NCBI RefSeq assembly: GCF_047496725.1
Contig: NC_132974.1
Location: 7,306,001 to 7,370,000, forward strand
Source: Anoplolepis gracilipes
Lineage: Eukaryota; Arthropoda; Insecta; Hymenoptera; Formicidae
Reading direction: 5' to 3'
Length of the DNA: 64,000 nucleotides
Shown: positions 39,001 to 50,189 of the stretch, piece after piece
Numbering within the stretch: the stretch's first letter is position 1
How the letters are laid out: every line of letters begins with the position of its first letter
Program-made: the position numbers and the translations under genes
The notes under the pieces: generated by a model
The model's database searches: none
What the model was told of the DNA's origin: nothing
The model's input: the letters and a program-made list of their open reading frames with translations, nothing else

Positions 39001-39834
39001 CGTATCCGCCATGTTGGCAGAATTAATGTTCCGCATCTAATCGCAAATACGAATGAAATGCTGACGTTTGCTGACGTTGCACATGCTACAGAGCAACGGA
39101 AGTGCGTCCCAGGACATCGAGTTGCAGCCGCAGGATTTGCAAATCGCAGGGACCAGTAGCGATGCGGCGGGTCATGGTCATAAAGAAGAGGGCTTCGGTG
39201 AATTGATGATCCATCAATCTATCCATACCATAGAATACGTTTTATCTACCGTTTCGCACACTGCCTCCTATCTACGATTGTGGGCGCTGTCTTTGGCTCA
39301 TTCCCAGCTATCTGAAGTGCTCTGGGGCAGAGTTTTGCGGATAGGCTTAGGAGCAGAAGAGAATCAGTATGTCAATAGCATCGTACTATTTGCCACCTTC
39401 GCCATCTGGGCTTTCTTTACCATCGTCATTCTCGTTATGATGGAGGGCCTCTCAGCGTTTCTTCATACACTTAGGCTTCACTGGTATGTACGATGTATTA
39501 ATCACATGCACTTTTCACCAAACTTGTTTAAATTAATAAAAAAAAATAATATAAAGAAATTTTAAGAAGATAAAGTTTCAAGATTATTAACAAATTTTGT
39601 CCACAATGTGTAGATCATTTTATTTATTGATATTATTTATTGATTATTGGAATGTCAAGGAGACAAAATATCTCGATGATTACTTTTATTATTATATCTT
39701 TTCTTATTTTCGCATCGTTTTGTGTTTTGTGCTTTAGGGTCGAGTTTATGACCAAATTCTACGAAGGTTTAGGATATCCCTTCCAGCCATTTTACTTTAA
39801 GAGTATTTTAGACGCTGAAGATGCCGAAGAGTAA
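33883..39834 (+). CDS. Vha100: V-type proton ATPase 100/116 kDa subunit a (13 exons)
   Basis: Membrane subunit a of the V0 sector, forming the proton half-channels against the c-ring. Exons: 33883-33999, 34290-34469, 34813-34941, 35055-35137, 35563-35689, 36178-36354, 36578-36790, 37104-37317, 37451-37880, 38250-38377, 38454-38686, 39092-39483, 39738-39834; 2520 bases, 839 aa, the usual family length. The cytosolic half starts MGAMFRSEEMALCQLFIQPE and has the coiled-coil arms (FVNEVRRCDELERKLRYIE) and FVGGVINRERVPAFERMLWR. The membrane half has YREVNPALYTIITFPFLFGV, MFGDAGHG, SIYSGFIYND and VSHTASYLRLWALSLAHSQL, containing the essential proton-path Arg of YLRLWALS, and ends in an acidic tail. 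No broken exon. Insects carry several paralogues; I did not assign one. E-boxes lie upstream, in intron 6 and just 3'. Confidence 0.98.
35961..36006. repeat. TA microsatellite in V-ATPase intron 5
   Basis: An uninterrupted AT/TA run of about 46 bases. Confidence 0.95.
37330..37343. repeat. Poly-C run beside a splice donor
   Basis: Fourteen consecutive C, followed by seven or more A, starting 12 bases after the exon 8 donor of the V-ATPase gene. A homopolymer of this kind is rare in such AT-rich DNA and is prone to sequencing error. Confidence 0.9.
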
Positions 39835-41058
39835 ATTACCGCTAGTCCATACAGCAATAATTGTTATTAGATATATGTTTACTGAACATAGTGCGGGCAA
39901 AGACCTCTTTATATGTATAAGTATTTTCGTATACGCAAAATCTTATCTTGTTACCTGGGGAAGTACAGGAGAAGGACCAAATCGCCGTGAATTGTTTCAA
40001 GCAAGTCTGACAATGTGCCTTCTTTAGTAATTTTAGCTATCGATCACGTGTCTACGTAAATCAACCGAATATGCGCACCGATAATTGCAATAACAATTTT
40101 AAAATATACGTTTTCTTTATATTTTTTTTACCCGTGGATGACAACGCCGAACGGGAAGGCGACGCGTGTCGTAAACATTTATATTTTTTACACTAATTAT
40201 TTATAAATTTTTTAAATTCCATTTAACTTGCTGAATTTGTGTGAACAAATCTACAAATTCGTTCGCGGAATTGCCTTTAAATAAATTCTTATCTGATAAG
40301 TTTGTTTCGGTTTTTATCTATCTGTATTTTGTGTGCGTCGATTTTTTAAATTTTAAATTATTTTTAATAAAAAAAAAGAAAGTAATAATGTTTGCACTTA
40401 ATAAAAAACCTTAAGCGATATTGAGTTTTTTTGTTTTAACTAAAACAAGAGCTAATTTTACTCGGTCAATATTTAATCATGTTCTTTATATATATATATA
40501 TATATATATATTAAATAATTGTAGTGCAAATTGAAAAAGAAATGTAACAGGTGCGTATGATTGAGTAACTGATACTATTTCTGTTGTCCAGTGCATTATA
40601 TTCATTCCATTAATTACCTAGTAACGTGGATATGCCATAGTCGATAGCTCGTTCTTAAATAACTCTTGTCGCACGTTGTAATATTTGATAATGTCGTATA
40701 ATATCATTTTATTAATAGAGTTGTCACGCGTATAGTTATTCTCCATGAGAAAAGTAATAATCAAAAAAACGCTGTAATTTCAGCGTTACAATGAAGAGAG
40801 AAAGTAAAGAGATTATACATTCGAATTATTTGAGAGAAGCCATTATGTGACACATGTCTAATTATTCGTGATGATGCTTGACAGATTCAGGCGAGTAGCG
40901 CGAACATTCTTGTATTATTAGAGTACAAATTCTCCTGAGCGATTGATAAACAGGAATATTCGAATTTTTATGCGAAGTTACCATTACGATTGTATCCATC
41001 ATAGGTACTAATGCGATGTTAAAAGGAGCGATGTTATATATGAATATGTGAAATATTC

Positions 41059-41105
<47 letters not shown>

Positions 41106-43199
41106 CGATCTATAATATTCAAAATAAAAGGTTTCTCGCGAATTGAATTTTTATGCTGCAGTAATTTATAAAATATATTTATTTAGACTCACACATTTTT
41201 GTTTATCAAAAATTAAATATCAGAACCGAGCAAATTAAACATTTCTTTAAAGAAAAATTTCGGAAAAATTAATTTTTTATATCCCATAAACTTAATTATA
41301 ATATTAAGATCAAGATCTCTGGGGCAATTTGTGAATAAAAATATAGGCATATATATTATTTTATCAATGTGTTGAAATAAATGGATGAAAGCTGCATATT
41401 ATAAGAACTGCATTGATGTATATTTCCCTTTCCATTTTTTATTAAAAAAAAACGATATTGCAAAATGTTACATGTATAAACATTGAATAACTATGAAAAT
41501 CGTAAAAAATGTTGATTAATTACTCGCGGGAGAGAAAAATATAAGTCGTACACTTTTTTGTGAGTACGTTACGCATATACCCAAGCATTATACATAATAC
41601 ACAGATATCATTTTTTTAAAGAAATGTTATGCATGATGCTGTACCATATTTTTTATCCATTGTGCGTGTATTTGTATATTTTTAATTAATAAGCAATCAG
41701 ACATAATGCTCTAACAAAGTTTATTTTGTAGATTGTGAATGCGAACATTATTAAATTGCCTGAATTGACACATACTTTTTAGAAAGATTTCTTGAATTTT
41801 ATGTAATAAATATTATTTTAAATTTAAAAATGGAAATTATTTTTAATTTTTCGGAGCATAATTAGAACTTTATGTTTAATTTTTTAATAAACAGTTTTAA
41901 TTGGCTTATATTTTTTATATCTTTAAAAAAGGTGCAATCTCAATTGTATAAAGCCTTATGAATTTTTGTATAAACTGATAAGGTTTAATCTTAAAATTTA
42001 AAAATAAAAAAACTTAATTAAATGCAAAATTGCTATTTTATATTATTTTATTTTGTGTAATTTTTGAAGAAAATAAATTATTTTAAATATAATTTAAAAA
42101 GAAATAATCTTAAAATTTTTCAAAATATCTCTAATGAAAAGTACGTTTTTAATCAACTTTGTCTGACATTTATTTAATCAATGTCCAAAATGTCTTGCTA
42201 AAGACAAACTAAAATTTGTATGCTGACTTTACTAATTAGAATAATTTGCATAGCGCAATGTGTTGTATCCCCGTTGCTTATAAACGAGTCACCGAGAATT
42301 CGCAATTAGAACGTGTCCAACTGTTTTATGGTGTATTCAAAGATGTTCTCAATTTAATTAAAGTCTAGTAGAGCCGATAATTAAAACATAATTATCTTCT
42401 CGTGAAAAAATTTATCAATATGCAAAACAATGAGCAAATGTAAAAAAGAATAGTATTACCTTTCAATCATATTTACAAGAAAAAGTTTAAATAAATAAAA
42501 CAAAATGACATAAACAAAACAGAAAAAGATTGCATTGATAGTATCAAATATTAAATTGATTTTATGATTACGATTATTACAATGATTATAATACATTGTT
42601 AAAAGTAAATATTGATAATTAACATTTGTTTAATTAATTTGATATCTGTTTGAATCAGAATAATTTTTTTCTCAGAATATAAATATTTTCTATAGCGTTT
42701 ATATGCAAGATTTAAACGAAGGTGTCAATGAAATCTGCTTCGTACGCATTAAATCGATCGTGAACTTGCTTTTTAATCGGCTTGAGCCAAGAGCTTCGGC
42801 AATTGTCGAAGAGATATGAAAGCACAATAAAAAGTTTCCACCTATCGAAGCGGAAAGATGGTACTTTTGCCAGAGCTTGCCTAGGAAATGAGAATTTGAA
42901 ATTCTCCTCTGTTTTTATCGTCTCAGCAAAAAGAACGTGATTAAATTGAAAAAAGATATGTGTTTCGGAATTTTTCAAGAAAGATATTGATTTGACGCTT
43001 AGTAATCAAAATAATCCTAATAAGTCGATTAATAGCGACATGATCACAAGTTTCAGTAACATAATTATAAAAATTACTTTAAATTAGTCTGTAATATATA
43101 ATATTAATAACTATCAATTTTTTATTATTTATATAATTCTACGAAAATGTCAAGAATAATAGTTTTGCGAATTATAACTTGATTCACCGGTTTTCCGGA
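39835..43199. other. V-ATPase 3' region and AT-rich intergenic DNA
   Basis: The early part is the V-ATPase 3' UTR, with AATAAA near 40281 and a TCACGTG at 40044. TA run at about 40488-40512; (GA)n at 41062-41102. A minus-strand 88-codon frame at 42712-42978 is somewhat GC-richer than its surroundings but shows no family resemblance. Confidence 0.5.
41062..41102. repeat. (GA)n microsatellite
   Basis: About 40 bases of pure GA/AG repeat. Confidence 0.95.
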
Positions 43200-43613
43200 A
43201 CTGTGCTGAATGAATGTCGAATTAAATTTGATGCAGGACGAGATCGTGCGAAGAGGAACGAACTTTAGTTTAATTCGAACTAATAGTTAGAAGTTATTCG
43301 ATCTTTATTGATCGCGCGAAGCTCTCTCTCGTCTTCTCGTATTTCGTGCGCCTGCCGTCTAAAAATCAGATGCGACGAATCTTGGAGTACGATGGCACTT
43401 TTGCGATCCAATTCTACGGAAGATCAAATTTGTGACAGCGACCGCACCATGTTTGACAGAGTTGCGCGCGCTGGTGCAACGTTTTCCGCGTTTTAATGGG
43501 CGAGTACAGAGCGGGAGTTCAGTCGGCGACGTGCGCTCTTTGCCACTGTGTGCTCTCGTATCTCCCGCTCCAGCATCCCTCGCGCATGGACCTGTACGCG
43601 TTCGATAACGCAG
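43200..43613 (+). promoter_or_regulatory. CpG-rich promoter with possible first coding exon
   Basis: A strong CpG-rich block (about 43300-43620) within AT-rich DNA. ATG at 43586 opens MDLYAFDNA and stops at a consensus donor, G followed by GTGAGT at 43614; another ATG in the same frame lies at 43496. This is the typical look of a start exon before a long intron. No downstream plus-strand exon was recognised within the window, so the gene, if real, continues beyond 64 kb or uses exons I did not see. The SLC22 gene would then be nested in its intron on the other strand. Confidence 0.35.
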
Positions 43614-44922
43614 GTGAGTGCACGATTCATCAGGGTCGGATTTACATATATATAAACTGTACGAGCTGCGGTACAACACGCAATTACAACAAGTTGCTCC
43701 GTTTTTCGAGGACGTGTTCTGATTTTCGTGATATTGTTGGGAATCTTGTCTGAAATTTATTCTTTTTCTAGATATTTATATTTAAATATACTCTACATAC
43801 TGTTTAATAAAATTGAATATTTTACTTACTTCGTTTCGTTAATTATGTATTATTGTTTTGTTGAAACTTTTGAAGAATTCCAGACGACATTAATTATATA
43901 TCTGCATTGCTCTTTCATCTTTCACTAAATAAATAACAATTTCTATATCCAAGACAAACAAGATGACTGACGCGTGCGCTCTGCTCAGCAAATACTTGAT
44001 AATGAAATTCAGTTTTCAGAAGATTATACTTATGAATTATTCATCTGTGGCTTAACACTTTAATACATATAATCGTCGGAGTTTAGTATCACGATTTTGA
44101 GTCAATGTATAATATATTTAGTTTCGTCATGTTAAGTGATTTTACGTACATGGAATTTTAAGCATAAAATCCGAGTGCGAATGCGCAAAAACTCACAGCT
44201 GATTTCGAGCATTTTGCGAATCTCACAAAAATTATTGACGATATGCATATATCAAGCTCATGTTCTAATACCAACTCAAATCATCATCCAAAGAGAGATG
44301 TAACCAGCATTGCGCTGTTGACGGTTATTTTTTTACCGTCGGATAACGGAAAGGTACGTGTGGAAAAACTTGTTGTTATCAGCTGTGTCACGTAAAATCT
44401 GCGCATAAATTATATAACGCTGAAGAATATTTTTCCGAACAACAAGTGTACCTGTAAAATGTACATTTTATGTTTTTTTAATGTTAAATTTTATGAAGCG
44501 CGATAACTGGAATAACATTGAGGATCAGAAATTTTTATAGCAAGCACATTGCACTTTAATACTTATTGTTAGCCGCATGTTGCGCGATACCTTTTTGAAG
44601 TATAGAATTTAATTAGACAGTACTATAATTCTACTTTATCGTTTTGTTTAATAAAATACAATTAAATATAATTAAATATATTTAATTCTTTAATATATAT
44701 TTGATAGTCAAATAATATAAATCAAAATTGAAATCACAATTAATTTACTTACATTTTACGAATTCAATTTGATTTTCGATAATTTGATAAACAACTGAAA
44801 AGTTTATTCACGTATTTTATCTTACAATAGTATAAGTATGATTTATCATTGCTACGCATGACGTAGCGTTTTGCTGCACGTGACTTGGCGCGAGACGTTA
44901 CCGTGTTTCTTGATTATCATAA

Positions 44923-44957
<35 letters not shown>

Positions 44958-45312
44958 TAAATGTAAGTAATACAAATATTTGAAACTTTTAAAACTTGAA
45001 ATAATTACAACAAATTATTAAAAAAATAATTATTAAAAATATTAAAATATATATTGTATACACATACACAATATATTACGGTAACATTGATTATAAAATA
45101 TAATTATACAATAAAATATAATTGAGGATATGTTTTGCAATTTTTTCGTAACACTTTAGATTGTTTGGCAAAATTTATTAAAACTTTCCAGAGATAAGAT
45201 CTTTCTCTGTCATCGTTAATTTAACGGCAAAAAAAATTTACGGATAACTGACGCGACCATTTTTCAAACTTTATGATTGGAAAACCGTTGGACGACAAAG
45301 TTTTTCCATTAG
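43614..45312. other. AT-rich non-coding stretch
   Basis: No gene recognised. TA run at about 44928-44955. A GCACGTGAC E-box lies near 44876. Confidence 0.5.
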
Positions 45313-45546
45313 CTAGGGAAAGAGCGAATTGGTGGTTTCACCGAGGATCTCTCTCACATCTTTTTGGAAGATCTTTTCGAAATTGCTATTTTCGTCATTA
45401 AAATCATATGTGTGCTTTAAAGCATCTTGCAGGTTCTTTATTTTCTCTCGCACAACCCTTAAACTTTTCTCAACCAGTTTATCTCGTCGAAAGTAACGAG
45501 ATAAGTCAGATGTAAACGAATTTATTCTCTCGTTGATTTTCCCGGA
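45313..45546 (-). CDS. Unidentified coding-like frame (77 codons, no ATG)
   Basis: Open from after a TAA (45547-45549) to TAG at 45313-45315, with no ATG at its head. The translation looks like real protein: charged and amphipathic, with RYFRRDKLVEKSLRVVREKI, then NLQDALKHTYDFNDENSNFE, then IFQKDVREILGETTNSLFP at the end, and few of the Lys/Asn/Ile/Tyr runs seen in chance frames here. Just upstream on the same strand another frame reads EEVVIKSCAALFSASVKSIA before a stop. The pair could be a decayed gene with a frameshift, or the last exon of an unrecognised gene. No family identified. It lies 640 bp downstream of the SLC22 stop, on the same strand. Confidence 0.35.
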   Translation of the reverse strand, partial: SGKINERINSFTSDLSRYFRRDKLVEKSLRVVREKIKNLQDALKHTYDFNDENSNFEKIFQKDVREILGETTNSLFP

Positions 45547-46186
45547 TTATTCATAGGGATTTTATGGCGATGGATTTTACGCTAGCGGAAAACAGTGCCG
45601 CGCAACTTTTAATCACTACTTCCTCGAAGATTGCTCATCCATGAAATTGAAATTTTTGTGATTAATGATTATCAAACGCTTATGTACAGAAATTTATGGT
45701 ATAATGCTGTTATACTTAATCAACAAAGTACATGATTTTACAAAATTGATATTCCTTATGTATAAAAATATTATCTTTTTTCTGATATAAAATACATGTA
45801 TAAAATTTATATAATTATTGTTATTAAAATCTTGAAACATTTTAATTTTTCCAAAAAATAATAGATATAAAATATCATCTATATAATATCACATATATAA
45901 TGTTAAAAAATAATTTTTTATATATAATAAAATAATATAATGATATAATATCACATAATATAATATAAATAATACAAATTATTTTAAAATAATTTTTTTG
46001 AGTAAATTGTGCGTATTAAATCTGGGCGAAATTTAAGACTAAGTATCTTTAACCGGTATCTCTATCAGCTTTGTAACTTAGTAACTTTACGTTGCATCAC
46101 CAGGATAATGTACGTCTCTTTTTACCTCCGCGATATAGTCATAAGTATTGGTCGAAGGCACTTGTGGATTTTTTTATGCCAATACC
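45547..46186. other. Spacer downstream of SLC22
   Basis: Mostly very AT-rich, low-complexity DNA (45720-46000) that presumably includes the SLC22 3' UTR. A second short coding-like stretch on the minus strand lies at about 45560-45640. Confidence 0.5.
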
Positions 46187-47881
46187 TTATTTATTAGTGC
46201 TCTCCTTTTCATCTCTCTCGTGTGTTATCTGCTCCATCGTGATCTCGTGGTCGTTCGCGGCGATTTTCGTTCTATTACCCATGCAGGTAGTGAAGCAGGT
46301 ATCACCCTTGCCGAAATTCTCGCCGTCTTCCATGGTCTCCGGCATCGGTTGATTTAGCGTTTCTGGCAGGTAGAGCGCCATATAGCCCGCTGTCAGAACG
46401 GTGAGTCCGAAGAGCGCGGTTGGCATTCGCGGGTCCAGCGAGTCCAATAAAAAGATCATCGGCGTGAGCGTGCCGCTAAGACGTGCGCACATGGAGCCGA
46501 TACCAACCGCGGTGTTTCTCACCACCGTGGGAAATAGCTCGGCCGTGTAATTATATATGACGGCGAACGAGCCGGCCACGCAGGTTTTGCCTAGCAGCAC
46601 TATCGTAATTCTGGTGATGGTCGCCAATTCACCAGTCATGCCAGTAATACCGGCGGCGAAGATGCAGCATATGCCACCGATTATCATGAATGCACTGACC
46701 AGGCATCGCCTGCCGGTTCGATCCAAGGTAAATATTACGAAGATGCACGCCGGTACCTCCATCAAAACGTTGAGGAATAGCGTAAGGAGTGGATTGCTTA
46801 CCAGATTGCCGGTATTGAGCGTCAGTCCGTAATAGGCGATTGAATTAGAAAACCAATTGAAACATATATTGAGAGTCTTTTTACGGAGATTCGGCGTTTT
46901 GAAAAGATCCAGCGCACCATATGATTTTTCCTCCTTGACCTCATGCTTTGCTTTTGATTTGCTAATAAGCTTGGCCGCGTCCACTTGTACGTTGCTGCCG
47001 TTTATTTTTAAACCCTTTTGCACGATGATGATTGCTTCGGCGACGCGACCGTGCGACCATAACCATCTGGGTGACTCGTCCATCAGCCACCAGTGGCTGA
47101 GCAAAAGTATGGTGTGCAAACCGTACACGATCTGCAGCCACATACGATCATGGATTATAGCACCCCACATGGCTACTGCCATAAAGCCCGTAGCAAAACC
47201 CAATTGGAGCAACACGCCGCACACCGTTCTTTTGGACGAACCTACCAACTCCATCGTCAATACAAACGCGGTGATGTAAGCACCAGCAGAACCGAAGATG
47301 CCATACAAGAATCGAAGCACCAGGAAGATGTAGTAATTATTCACAAGAGCCACCGATACTCCGAACACTAGCTGCGCTATCACAGATACATAGAATATAA
47401 TCTTCCTGCCATACTTATCCGCCATAGTGCCCAGGGTGGCAGCGCCGACAAACACGCCAAACATGTAGGAGGATTGAGCTACGGCGCTCATCCACCGTCG
47501 CGAACACACGAAGTCCCATTCCATGCCGCGCGATGACTGAATGTACGTCGTGTCGTAGGTCCACGAGCTGCATTCTTGGGTGACATTGTCACGATCCAGA
47601 TAGTGACAGCTGTCAAGGGGGCGCGGAAGATGTTCCGAAATGATCGAGGTGTTCCAGTCGGAAAAGGTCAAGTTATGGATCTCGGTTATGGAAGATGACA
47701 GGTTCATTTCTGGGATGTTGCACTGATGCGGCGGCACCGCTGCAACCGTCAATATACTCAGCATGTGCACGCCGGACACAAACGCGGCAAGCATGTGCAG
47801 ACAATACTGTCGGAATTGATGTTTGCTGAATTCACCCAAGTGGGACATAAGTTCCTCAAGATCTGTGTCCACGCTCGTCAT
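46187..47881 (-). CDS. SLC22 organic cation/carnitine transporter-like protein, single exon
   Basis: 564 aa, one uninterrupted exon. Major facilitator superfamily, SLC22 branch, expected in the plasma membrane with 12 helices. TM1 lies at about residues 26-46. It is followed by the large extracellular loop typical of SLC22, with several N-glycosylation sites (NLSS, NLT, NTS, NVT) and Cys residues. Then come GMEWDFVCSRRW, the MFS loop motif GTMADKYGRKIIFYV, the loop-6 motif MDESPRWLWSHGR, the second-half motif TLDRTGRRCLVSAF, YTAELFPTVVRNTAVG and the C-terminal LYLPETLNQPMPETMEDGE. All signatures are intact. Such genes are usually multi-exon, so the lack of introns suggests intron loss or an old retrocopy; the intact frame argues it works. 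Substrate (organic cations, anions or carnitine) cannot be told from sequence. Confidence 0.95.
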   Translation of the reverse strand: MTSVDTDLEELMSHLGEFSKHQFRQYCLHMLAAFVSGVHMLSILTVAAVPPHQCNIPEMNLSSSITEIHNLTFSDWNTSIISEHLPRPLDSCHYLDRDNVTQECSSWTYDTTYIQSSRGMEWDFVCSRRWMSAVAQSSYMFGVFVGAATLGTMADKYGRKIIFYVSVIAQLVFGVSVALVNNYYIFLVLRFLYGIFGSAGAYITAFVLTMELVGSSKRTVCGVLLQLGFATGFMAVAMWGAIIHDRMWLQIVYGLHTILLLSHWWLMDESPRWLWSHGRVAEAIIIVQKGLKINGSNVQVDAAKLISKSKAKHEVKEEKSYGALDLFKTPNLRKKTLNICFNWFSNSIAYYGLTLNTGNLVSNPLLTLFLNVLMEVPACIFVIFTLDRTGRRCLVSAFMIIGGICCIFAAGITGMTGELATITRITIVLLGKTCVAGSFAVIYNYTAELFPTVVRNTAVGIGSMCARLSGTLTPMIFLLDSLDPRMPTALFGLTVLTAGYMALYLPETLNQPMPETMEDGENFGKGDTCFTTCMGNRTKIAANDHEITMEQITHERDEKESTNK

Positions 47882-49189
47882 CTCGGATGTTTGTTAGAAA
47901 TTTATTTGAATATCCTATTGTATCACAATGCGTTTAGATTATCGATTGTATTTTAAATCCTTGAGTTAGGTACTGCATATATTCACACTGAAAAAGAAAT
48001 TTACATTTATGTAAATGCTATTTTCATTTATTTCAACTAAAAAGTAAAGAAGAAAATCATGTTTTTGTTGTAACGCATTAACTTTATAATAAGTTTCTTA
48101 TTATTAATTAGAGTATAAAATAATAAATAGAAGTTAAAGTCAGAGTCAAGGTCGCAGACGTTGGAGCGAGCGATAAATATATTCAATAACAATAATTTCA
48201 AAATTACATAAATTCAAAATTATTACATAAAACTAAATCATTTTCAGTGGAATGTAAGTATAATATTAATCCAGTTACATATTAAATATTAAAACATTAC
48301 CTACATTAAAAATGTTAAAATGATCGCGAATCGGTCAAAATAAAGGTCATATATAAAAATTAAAAATATAAACCGTGACAAATAAATAATATAAATAAGA
48401 AACATAAATTTATGAAAAGAGATCATATGTTTATTAGACATAATAATAAAGAAAAACTCTTAAATGAATTACGTGAAGCAATAATAATCAAAACAATTAA
48501 AAGATAAATTATTTGAGCGCAGCGATCACGAGCTGCGCGCAAACTCACTTGGACTGAATTTGAAAAACTTTGTAACGAGATGATCATTCCATACAGTTAG
48601 AACAAAAGAATACAAAAGAATTGTTCAGTGTATCGCTCCCAAATAATGCCGAATAATAATTTCGAACAAAACGTATTCGAAGGTTTCAATTCGAGCGGAC
48701 AAAGAATTTGAGAACAAAGATTAAACACCTATAGATAGAGAATGTACATAATTAAATGAGACGCATAAAAATCTGTATGACATTATACCAGATTTAAACA
48801 ATTGCAAATAAATTACGAAGTTATAAAATTATATTGCAACAGTATTATAATTTGAAGGTAATATTATATTAAATTTAACTTATATCTGAGAGAATCACCA
48901 TAACATAATGTAAATAATGATCTGAAAGAAACATGCGTGCGAAATAACAGACCGTTTGATAATGATAGAAAAAAACAAGGCAAAAGTTGTACGAAAGAAG
49001 AAGTTAAAGGGGAAGAAGAAAAAGGGAGAAGAATTTTAAGAATTGAGCATATGTATGGCAAGGCAAAAATTTATTCTCCCCGTCGTGAAGGATTTAAATT
49101 AAAAAAAAAGTTAAGTTTATCAATCACTAAGAGGAGTTCCATATCGCTTGTAAATTCAATTCATTAGATTTTTTATGTAAATCATTTCC
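47882..49189. other. Upstream of SLC22, non-coding
   Basis: AT-rich DNA that should contain the SLC22 promoter. A plus-strand 76-codon frame at 48937-49167 is Lys/Glu-rich and unconvincing. No gene recognised. Confidence 0.5.
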
Positions 49190-49513
49190 GAAATTTTGCG
49201 TCGAAGGCGATAAAGCTCTCTTTATCCAAAATACTAACCCTTTCCCCTTCAAAGTCGTCATAATTAATTTGATGTTCGGTAATAATCTAACCAAAATGCT
49301 AGGCGTTATTCCGTTTTAATATGATTGCAATGTTCTCATCTTTAATTGCTTACTCGTTTGGCCGATACACAATGCATCATAATCATGGCAATCGATTTTA
49401 TAAACCATATTGCAACGTTCATATTGGAAGAGAATCCTTATGTACCTTAATAAATTTATTGAGCTTGCACAGGCTAAAGAAGGATAGCTTTTATTACATA
49501 ACAGAGCCGCCAA
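49190..49513 (-). pseudogene. Degenerate GIY-YIG endonuclease fragment of a retroelement
   Basis: The minus-strand frame at 49316-49513 contains NMVYKIDCHDYDALCIGQTS then KQLKMR. This is the pattern VYKI-x-C-x2-C-x3-Y-GQT-x-R/K-QL-x-R of the GIY-YIG endonuclease at the end of Penelope-like (and some related) reverse-transcriptase proteins; here the second Cys reads Y and the YVGQT Tyr reads C. After a frame break, a second piece downstream on the same strand (about 49190-49280) reads HQINYDDFEGERVSILDKES, the usual tail block. Stops and frameshifts separate the pieces and no reverse transcriptase domain was seen, so this is a dead 5'-truncated copy. Confidence 0.7.
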
Positions 49514-49799
49514 TTTAATTTTTATACGTTGTAACCTTTATTTTGAACAACTCGTGACTGTTTTAAGATTTATAGTGTAGATGATGTTTTAATATTTAAT
49601 ATTATGTAATTAGATTAATATTATTCTTGTGTTTCTTTGAGGATGATTCTACGATAAGGATCGAAATGTTTTATATAATAATTTTGAATTTATATAATGT
49701 ATAATTTTGAAATTATTGTTATTGAATATTTTTATCGTTCCCTTTAACATCTGATGTCCTAGGTCTGACTTTCACTTTTATTTATTATTTTATATTTTG
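49514..49799. other. AT-rich spacer
   Basis: Nothing recognised; it could include decayed retroelement sequence continuing from the GIY-YIG fragment. Confidence 0.4.
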
Positions 49800-50170
49800 A
49801 TTTGAATAAATGTGTTTTTGCGAATTTTGATTGTACTTTTTATTATAAGTTTCTTATCATAATAAGTTAAAGTAGTAATTTTGTACACATTTATATATTA
49901 CACATATTTATTTATAGAAATCATGATTTTTCTATATCTAAATCAAATAAACACAATTATAATTTATAATAAATAAATTATAAAGAGTGTAACGGAGTAA
50001 CATATATTATAATTGTGTTTATTTGATTTAGATATAGAAAAATCATAATTTCTATAAATAAATATGTGTAATATATAAATATGTACAAAATTACTACTTT
50101 AACTTATTATAATAAGAAACTTATAATAAGAAGTACAATCAAAATTCGCAAAAACACATTAATTCAAATC
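49800..50170. mobile_element. Fold-back element, ~370 bp with ~164-bp arms
   Basis: The left arm 49800-49964 (starts GATTTGAATAAATGTGTTTT) is the reverse complement of 50007-50170 with only a few mismatches, around a loop of about 40 bp. No coding capacity. The loop contains GTGTAACGGAGTAA, which recurs just after the element. Confidence 0.88.
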
Positions 50171-50189
50171 TGTATATATATATATATAC

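Noticed and set aside
42712..42978. 88-codon minus frame
   Set aside because: Contains no recognisable motif and has no conserved neighbour; kept only as a note in the gap entry.
46092..47371. Several plus-strand frames of 60-140 codons
   Set aside because: They are antisense shadows of the GC-richer SLC22 coding exon.
48937..49167. 76-codon Lys/Glu-rich plus frame
   Set aside because: Composition follows purine-rich DNA; no splice sites or homologous pattern.
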